From assembly GCF_006864135.1 (NCBI RefSeq), contig NZ_SADV01000010.1, positions 1-64,000 on the forward strand: a DNA stretch of 64,000 nucleotides, given 5' to 3'. Shown piece after piece: positions 58,942 through 64,000 of the stretch (its first letter is position 1; every line of letters begins with the position of its first letter). This DNA is from Lysinibacillus sphaericus. Lineage in GTDB: Bacteria > Bacillota > Bacilli > Bacillales_A > Planococcaceae. The translations under genes were made by a program, and so were the position numbers. Below the pieces are notes generated by a model. It was not told where the DNA came from. It worked only from the letters and a program-made list of their open reading frames with translations, and made no database searches.

Positions 58942-58999
58942 TTTATCGGAACACTTTTAGAATTTATCACCCAACTTTTGAATTTTATCGACAATGTAC
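58942..58999 (+). repeat. 21-bp periodic keyword array 6
   Basis: TTTATC starts at 58942, 58963 and 58984, exactly 21 bp apart, with units TTTATCGGAACACTTTTAG, TTTATCACCCAACTTTTG and TTTATCGACA. Nearly the same text as array 4 read on the other strand. Confidence 0.72.
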
Positions 59000-59068
59000 A
59001 TTTTTGCTAGTCTAATCATGTGCACTTTCGCTGACTAACTACGTTTCTATACAAGTGCGTGAATAATC

Positions 59069-59180
59069 ACAACTTGACACGGAGCCTCTACTCGCATGAT
59101 TCGCTAGCCTAGAACCCAGCTATATCAATGGCTGGCTAACCGATCGAGGCTATCATGCTCGCTACTCCCAGTAAAGTTGT
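59069..59180. other. 112-bp nested inverted repeat (large imperfect hairpin)
   Basis: Nested pairs from outside in: ACAACTT / AAGTTGT (59069-59075, 59174-59180), GAG / CTC, AGCCT / AGGCT and CCAGC / GCTGG. A long imperfect stem without a gene, between yvoF and hisZ. It could be a small mobile element or a structured RNA. Confidence 0.55.
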
Positions 59181-59226
59181 AATATACGAAGGGAATCAAA
59201 AATGTACTTGGTTATTTATTTCAACG

Positions 59227-59280
59227 TTTATACTAACTTTTTAGTTTTATTACCCAACTTCTAAATTTTATCAACATCCA
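59227..59280 (+). repeat. 21-bp periodic keyword array 7
   Basis: TTTATT at 59246 and TTTATC at 59267 are 21 bp apart, preceded by TTTATA at 59227 (19 bp). The text TTATTACCCAACTTCTAAAT parallels array 6 (TTATCACCCAACTTTTGAAT). Confidence 0.6.
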
Positions 59281-59435
59281 CCTTCCGAAGAGCAAAAAAG
59301 ATTTTTTGTCTAAAGGTTACAAGTTTAAAGAGAGAAAAACTTGCTCTGCTGAATACGTTTCAATTTATTTATTTTCGAGTATAATTAACAGAATAATCAG
59401 TATTGAAATTATTCGATAATTCAAACGAAGTTGCA

Positions 59436-59464
59436 TTGACTAGCAAGAAAAAATAAGTTAGAAT
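59436..59464 (+). promoter_or_regulatory. promoter of the histidine operon
   Basis: TTGACT (59436-59441) and TAGAAT (59459-59464) with exactly 17 bp between. The leader to hisZ is short, with a small hairpin (AACTC / GAGTT) but no T-box motif. Confidence 0.75.
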
Positions 59465-59528
59465 ACTTTCATAATCTAACTCTCTAATACTCTAGTGAGT
59501 TAAAGTGAAACGCGAGGAAGTGTCAAAA

Positions 59529-60701
59529 TTGTCGTCGATTAAAATGTTTGAAAAACCACTTGGAATGCGCGATACATTTCCGCAAATTTTTGAAAAGGTA
59601 GAGGCTGTAAGAAATACAGGGCGAGAGTTTTTATGCGGAAGAGGCTATGAATTTATTAAAACGCCTGCAGTAGAGTATTTTGATACAGTCGGCAAAGCAT
59701 CAGCGATAGCCAATGCGCAATTATTTAAATTAGTAGATGGCCAGGGCAACACGTTAGTACTACGACCTGATATGACAACACCGATTGCACGAGTAGCAAC
59801 ATCAAAATTATTAAAAGAGATGATTCCCTTACGCCTTGCTTATTTTGCTAGTGTCTTTCGCGCACAGGAAGCGGAAGGTGGACGCCCAGCAGAATTTGAT
59901 CAGATGGGGATTGAGTTAATTGGAGATAATTCCGTATATGCGGATGCTGAGGTTATTGTGACAGCAATGGAGTTATTAAAGCAATTGGGATTAACGAAAT
60001 TTAAAGTAACGATCGGACATGCTGGTATATTAAATTGCATTTTACAAGATTATACAGAAAGTGTTGAACAACAAAATATACTTCGGACGCTACTTGTACA
60101 ACGCAATTACGTAGGGTTTGAAGACGCGGTAGAATCATTTGATTTACCTAAAACAAAATCCGATGCATTATTGCAATTTATTGAAGAAGCAATGCATTTG
60201 AAAGAAATTCAAGATATTGAAAAATATGTGCGAAAAAATGACGCATTAGAATATATGCAACAGCTCGCTAAGCTACTTGAAATGGCAAACTTAGCGGATT
60301 ATGTAGCCTTTGATTTTACACTTTCTAGTCACATGAGTTATTACACAGGCATGTTATTTGAAGTGTTTGCAACCGGCAGTGGTTTTCCATTAGGCAATGG
60401 GGGACGCTATGACGGATTGCTGGAGGTATTTGGCTCAAAAGTAGGTGCTACAGGATTTAGTATTCGTGTTGACCGCCTATTAGAAACAATTGATGCGCAA
60501 TCTCATGAACGACAAGAAGCTACAGTCGTGCTATTTGAGGAAGAACAATTTGAAGCGGCTCTTACCAAGGTACAGACGCTACGTGTACCCGGTAAACAGG
60601 TTACCTTACAGTTAAGGAGTAGCCTTGTCGATGAAGAAGCTTTTTTAGCACACTTTACAGAAGTAGTTGTGGTGGGACAGGAGGACGTTGACGGTGAATG
60701 A
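59529..60701 (+). CDS. hisZ: ATP phosphoribosyltransferase regulatory subunit
   Basis: About 390 residues, homologous to histidyl-tRNA synthetase but lacking aminoacylation ability in this family. It is needed by the short form of HisG. Class II motifs: [45 protein letters not shown] and [12 protein letters not shown]. The start is uncertain: TTG 59529 lies eight bases after GAGGAAG; GTG 59520 and GTG 59505 are alternatives. First gene of the his operon. Confidence 0.95.
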   Translation: MSSIKMFEKPLGMRDTFPQIFEKVEAVRNTGREFLCGRGYEFIKTPAVEYFDTVGKASAIANAQLFKLVDGQGNTLVLRPDMTTPIARVATSKLLKEMIPLRLAYFASVFRAQEAEGGRPAEFDQMGIELIGDNSVYADAEVIVTAMELLKQLGLTKFKVTIGHAGILNCILQDYTESVEQQNILRTLLVQRNYVGFEDAVESFDLPKTKSDALLQFIEEAMHLKEIQDIEKYVRKNDALEYMQQLAKLLEMANLADYVAFDFTLSSHMSYYTGMLFEVFATGSGFPLGNGGRYDGLLEVFGSKVGATGFSIRVDRLLETIDAQSHERQEATVVLFEEEQFEAALTKVQTLRVPGKQVTLQLRSSLVDEEAFLAHFTEVVVVGQEDVDGE

Positions 60702-61317
60702 ATTAACGATTGCTATGCCGAAGGGACGCATTTTTGACGAGGCATATCAGATGCTATTAGAAGCTGGCTTTAATTTACCAGAAGAAGTCGAAATGTCTCG
60801 TAAATTAATGCTTGAGATTCCAGAAGAGAAAATACGTTTTATATTAGCAAAGCCGATGGATGTTCCTGTTTATGTTGAGCACGGTGTAGCTGACATTGGT
60901 ATTGCCGGGAAGGATGTTTTGTTAGAACAGCAACGAGAAGTGCATGAATTGCTGGATTTAAAAATAAGTACTTGTTATATCGCATCAGCAGGCTTACCTG
61001 ATACGACGATGAATGAAATTGCACCAAGAATAGCGACGAAATATCCTAATATTGCAATGAAATATTATAAGGGTATTGGAGAGCAGGTTGAAATTATTGA
61101 GCTAAATGGATCGATTGAATTGGCGCCTATGATTGGCTTGGCAGATCGAATTGTTGATATTGTTTCAACGGGCCGGACATTGAAAGAAAATGGCTTAGTG
61201 AAGTATGAATTTATTACAGACGTATCATCACGATTAATTGCCAACCCAGTAAGCTATCGCATGAAGAGCGATCGTATTATCGATCTCGTGAAACGTTTGA
61301 AAAAATGCGTTAAATAA
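60694..61317 (+). CDS. hisG: ATP phosphoribosyltransferase, short form
   Basis: 207 residues, the short HisG that needs HisZ. First committed step of histidine synthesis (ATP plus PRPP). Motifs: [24 protein letters not shown] and [16 protein letters not shown] (PRPP binding). The start is GTG 60694, nine bases after CAGGAGG, and overlaps hisZ by eight bases. Confidence 0.97.
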   Translation: MNELTIAMPKGRIFDEAYQMLLEAGFNLPEEVEMSRKLMLEIPEEKIRFILAKPMDVPVYVEHGVADIGIAGKDVLLEQQREVHELLDLKISTCYIASAGLPDTTMNEIAPRIATKYPNIAMKYYKGIGEQVEIIELNGSIELAPMIGLADRIVDIVSTGRTLKENGLVKYEFITDVSSRLIANPVSYRMKSDRIIDLVKRLKKCVK

Positions 61318-61370
61318 AAATGTCTACTGTCTGGAAGAGGTCATCCCTAGATTTAAAGGAGAATAATCCT

Positions 61371-62645
61371 ATGAAAATAGTAAAGCTAGAAAAAGGTATT
61401 TCCTTAAAACGACCACTGGAAGGTGGAAATGAAGAACAGTTAAAGGTTGTACGTCAAGTATTGAAAGATGTTCGTGCACAAGGTGATGCAGCCATACGTT
61501 TTTATACAGAAAAATGGGATGGTTTTGCCCCTGACTATTTACGCGTCACGAAGGAAGAGTTAGAAGAGGGCGCTAATACAATTGATCAACAGCTTTATGC
61601 TGATTTAACAGAAGCTGCTCAAAACATTCGCCTTTATCACGAGCAGCAAAAACGTTCAGGTTATCGCTTGGAACTTACAGATGGTTCATGGCTTGGACAA
61701 CGAATTACTGCTCTCGATGCAGTAGGTCTTTATGTTCCTGGTGGTACAGCAGCATACCCTTCTTCGGTCTTGATGAACGTTATCCCTGCACAAGTTGCTG
61801 GTGTCCAGCGCATTGTTATAACATCACCAGCAGGTCGCGATGGAAAATTACCTCCAGGTGTGCTTGCTGCAGCGCATATTTTAGGAGTAGAAGAAATATA
61901 CAAAATCGGTGGAGCTCAGGCGATTGCTGCTCTTGCGTATGGTACAGAGACAATTTCTCCAGTTGATAAAATTACGGGCCCAGGAAATATTTTTGTAGCA
62001 TTAGCAAAACGTGAAGTGTTTGGTGAGGTAGCAATTGACATGATTGCAGGCCCAAGTGAAATTGCCGTGTTAGCAGATGACACAGCATTTGCTGATGAAA
62101 TCGCGGCCGATCTTTTATCACAAGCTGAACACGATAAATTAGCTTGTGCCATTTTAGTAACGACTTCTGAACAATTGGCTATAAAAGTAGCTGATGAAGT
62201 GGAGAAGCAATTAACGACTTTACCGCGTGAAGAGGTAGCACGTGCATCTATAGAAAACTTCGGTGTCATTTATGTGGCTGAAACAATGGTAGATGCCGTA
62301 GATGCCATTAATTCGCTAGCGCCTGAGCATTTAGAAATTATCACAAAAAATGCTGAGGCTGTAGCTGAGCAAGTACGACATGCAGGGGGTATTTTCATTG
62401 GCCGTTATAGCTCTGAACCCGTTGGTGATTACTTTGCAGGGACAAATCATGTGCTGCCAACGAATAGTACTGCACGCTTTGCAAGCGGCTTAAACGTCGA
62501 TGATTTTGTGAAAAAATCGAGCGTCGTCTTTTATAGTGAAAAAACTTGGGCAGAAAACGCACCGAAAATTGCACGTCTAGCACGTATGGAAGGCTTAGAG
62601 GGTCATGCGCGTGCAGTGGAATCGCGTGGTTGGGAAAAGGGGTAA
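61371..62645 (+). CDS. hisD: histidinol dehydrogenase
   Basis: 424 residues. Oxidises histidinol to histidine in two NAD-dependent steps, zinc enzyme. Motifs: VGLYVPGGTAAYPSSVLMN, DKITGPGNIFVALAKREV, DMIAGPSEIAVLAD, LLSQAEHD and GDYFAGTNHVLPT. ATG 61371 follows AAGGAG; the frame is open upstream but without a site. Confidence 0.97.
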   Translation: MKIVKLEKGISLKRPLEGGNEEQLKVVRQVLKDVRAQGDAAIRFYTEKWDGFAPDYLRVTKEELEEGANTIDQQLYADLTEAAQNIRLYHEQQKRSGYRLELTDGSWLGQRITALDAVGLYVPGGTAAYPSSVLMNVIPAQVAGVQRIVITSPAGRDGKLPPGVLAAAHILGVEEIYKIGGAQAIAALAYGTETISPVDKITGPGNIFVALAKREVFGEVAIDMIAGPSEIAVLADDTAFADEIAADLLSQAEHDKLACAILVTTSEQLAIKVADEVEKQLTTLPREEVARASIENFGVIYVAETMVDAVDAINSLAPEHLEIITKNAEAVAEQVRHAGGIFIGRYSSEPVGDYFAGTNHVLPTNSTARFASGLNVDDFVKKSSVVFYSEKTWAENAPKIARLARMEGLEGHARAVESRGWEKG

Positions 62646-62649
62646 TACA

Positions 62650-63249
62650 ATGACTGAAAAGAAACGATATGCAAAAGTTGAACGTACAACAAATGAAACT
62701 CAAATTTCTGTAGCTATCGATTTAGATGGTGAAGGGAAGGCAAATATTAAAACGGGTGTTGGCTTTATGGATCACATGCTTGACCTATTTATTAAACATG
62801 GGCTTTTTGATGGGACGATAGAAGCGAATGGTGATACATATATAGACGATCATCATACAACAGAAGATCTAGGAATTGTATTAGGCCAAGCTATTCGTGA
62901 AGCGCTCGGAGATAAAAAAGGAATAAAGCGTTACGGCACAGCATTTGTGCCAATGGATGATGCACTTGCACAGGTCGTTGTAGATTGCTCGAATCGCCCA
63001 CACTTAGAATATCGTGTGCCACAGTTGAAGGAAAAGGTCGGTAGCTTCGATACTGAATTAGTACATGAATTTTTGTGGAAGTTTGCACTTGAGGCACGGA
63101 TGAATGTTCATGTGATCGTACCTTATGGCCATAATACCCATCATATTATTGAAGCTATTTTTAAGGCGTTAGCACGTGCCATTGACGCAGCAGTTGAAAT
63201 TGATCCACGTGTTAAAGGTGTACCATCGACTAAGGGGCTGTTAACGTGA
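62650..63249 (+). CDS. hisB: imidazoleglycerol-phosphate dehydratase
   Basis: 199 residues, the monofunctional dehydratase. Metal-binding motifs: GFMDHMLDLFIKHG, DDHHTTEDLGI, and HNTHHIIEAIFKA near the C-terminus. ATG 62650 follows AAAAGGGG. hisH overlaps by four bases. Confidence 0.97.
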   Translation: MTEKKRYAKVERTTNETQISVAIDLDGEGKANIKTGVGFMDHMLDLFIKHGLFDGTIEANGDTYIDDHHTTEDLGIVLGQAIREALGDKKGIKRYGTAFVPMDDALAQVVVDCSNRPHLEYRVPQLKEKVGSFDTELVHEFLWKFALEARMNVHVIVPYGHNTHHIIEAIFKALARAIDAAVEIDPRVKGVPSTKGLLT

Positions 63250-63878
63250 AAATTGGTGTTATTGATTATGGAATGGGAAATTTATTTAGCGTTGAACAAG
63301 CATTAAAACGACTTGCCTGTGAGGTTGTTGTGACGGCTAACGAGACAGTGCTAGATGCAACAGATGCACTGTTACTTCCTGGTGTTGGAGCGTTTCCAGA
63401 TGCCATTAAACGTTTAGCTGAAACGAATTTAGATCAATATTTACACAAGGTGAAAGCAGAAAATCGACCACTTCTCGGAATATGCTTAGGCATGCAATTG
63501 TTATTTGAGCAAAGTGAAGAAGTGTCTCCGACGAAGGGGCTGGGCTTTTTTAAAGGAAGCATTAAACGATTTACTGGTGACAAAGCTGCACAGAAGTATC
63601 GAGTGCCGCATATGGGATGGAATGAGCTCGTAGTGACAAAGCATCCTTCTTGGTTAAATGGTGAAGTAACGGCAAAGCATGTTTATTTTGTGCACTCATT
63701 TTATGCAACTGATATCGATGAAACGGAGCTTGTCGCTTATGCGGATTATCATGGTATTAAAGTTCCTGGCATTGTGGCAAATGGCTCTATTACGGGCATG
63801 CAGTTTCATCCTGAAAAGTCAGGTGAACTAGGTGTGCATTTATTAGAGCAATGGTTGAAGGGGGTGGCATCATGTTAA
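63246..63878 (+). CDS. hisH: imidazole glycerol phosphate synthase, glutaminase subunit
   Basis: 210 residues, class I glutamine amidotransferase: nucleophile in [15 protein letters not shown] (Cys near 80), histidine and glutamate in [10 protein letters not shown]. Provides ammonia to HisF. GTG start at 63246 overlaps the hisB stop. hisF begins inside its last codons. Confidence 0.96.
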   Translation: MKIGVIDYGMGNLFSVEQALKRLACEVVVTANETVLDATDALLLPGVGAFPDAIKRLAETNLDQYLHKVKAENRPLLGICLGMQLLFEQSEEVSPTKGLGFFKGSIKRFTGDKAAQKYRVPHMGWNELVVTKHPSWLNGEVTAKHVYFVHSFYATDIDETELVAYADYHGIKVPGIVANGSITGMQFHPEKSGELGVHLLEQWLKGVASC

Positions 63879-64000
63879 CAAAGCGCATTATTCCATGTCT
63901 TGATGTGAAAGAGGGACGTGTTGTAAAAGGTGTACAGTTTGTGTCATTACGTGATGCGGGTGACCCAGTTGAACTTGCTAAGTTTTATGATGAGCAAGGG
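63872..64000 (+). CDS. hisF: imidazole glycerol phosphate synthase, cyclase subunit (partial)
   Basis: The first 43 residues ([40 protein letters not shown]) match the HisF N-terminus, including the catalytic Asp in PCLDVK. The window ends inside the gene. It overlaps hisH by seven bases. hisA, usually between hisH and hisF, is not there. Confidence 0.95.
   Translation, partial: MLTKRIIPCLDVKEGRVVKGVQFVSLRDAGDPVELAKFYDEQG

Noticed and set aside
59465-59528. T-box or attenuator before the histidine operon
   Set aside because: The leader is too short and lacks the GGTGG motif; only a small AACTC/GAGTT hairpin is present.
62395-63097. Minus-strand frames across hisD and hisB
   Set aside because: Shadows of well-supported his genes; no ribosome binding sites.

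Overview
The window is chromosomal DNA from an AT-rich Gram-positive bacterium of the Bacillales, most probably Lysinibacillus or a close Planococcaceae/Bacillaceae relative. The evidence is strong AGGAGG-type ribosome binding sites, frequent TTG/GTG starts, Bacillus-type gene sets and gene order, a T-box leader, a TRAP-type leader, a YjcZ-family sporulation peptide and a collagen-like exosporium-type protein. Species cannot be fixed from the sequence alone.

Layout. 1-4050: possible IS30-type end, an ECF sigma factor with a membrane partner, and serA behind a serine T-box. 4.4-9.3 kb: FAD dehydrogenase, trhO, a decayed IS200/IS605 (TnpB) element, a crotonase, yhzD. 9.9-24 kb: the Bacillus yha/ecs block (yhaO-yhaN-yhaM, prsA, yjcZ-like, scoC/hpr, yhaH, trpP, hit, ecsAB, yhaA, hmoB). 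24.3-27.9 kb: hemE-hemH-hemY, the coproporphyrin branch of heme synthesis, divergent from hmoB. 28-32 kb: a 946-residue Gly-X-Thr collagen-like protein and a glycosyltransferase. 32.3-35.9 kb: a lipoprotein/two-component/lipoprotein operon. 36-40.4 kb: yhgD-yhgE, yhfH, lplJ. 41-45.9 kb: a Bce-type two-component and ABC peptide-resistance module. 46.3-49.2 kb: lcfB, an IS200 relic, a DedA protein. 49.3-52 kb: a GntR-controlled ABC operon read leftward. 52.3-55.2 kb: EAL-HDOD protein, YitT protein, cytochrome c551. 55.4-64 kb: hprK-lgt-ppaX-yvoF and the histidine operon hisZ-G-D-B-H-F, cut by the window end inside hisF. hisA is not at its usual place between hisH and hisF.

Genes that appear to work together: hemEHY (heme synthesis) with divergent hmoB (heme breakdown); yhaO/yhaN/yhaM (nuclease set); the collagen-like protein with its neighbouring glycosyltransferase (spore surface glycoprotein, inferred); the Bce operon (sensing and removal of cell-wall-active peptides, inferred by family); serA (serine T-box) and trpP (TRAP-type triplets) as two amino-acid genes under RNA-level control.

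The most unusual material is intergenic. (1) Seven short arrays repeat a 4-9 base keyword; in six of them the step is exactly or almost exactly 21 bp, with unrelated filler between and a different keyword in most arrays (about 6059, 23343, 38969, 40512, 40710, 58942, 59227). One runs into the stop codon of a gene. (2) A MITE-like family with GTTGATT/AATCAAC ends is present in six intact, shortened or decayed copies. (3) A second hairpin family ends in GCAATTATGCCGAGGC and has three copies. Families 2 and 3 share small hairpin modules, as if built from interchangeable parts. These elements fill nearly all longer gene-free stretches and make many spurious open frames.
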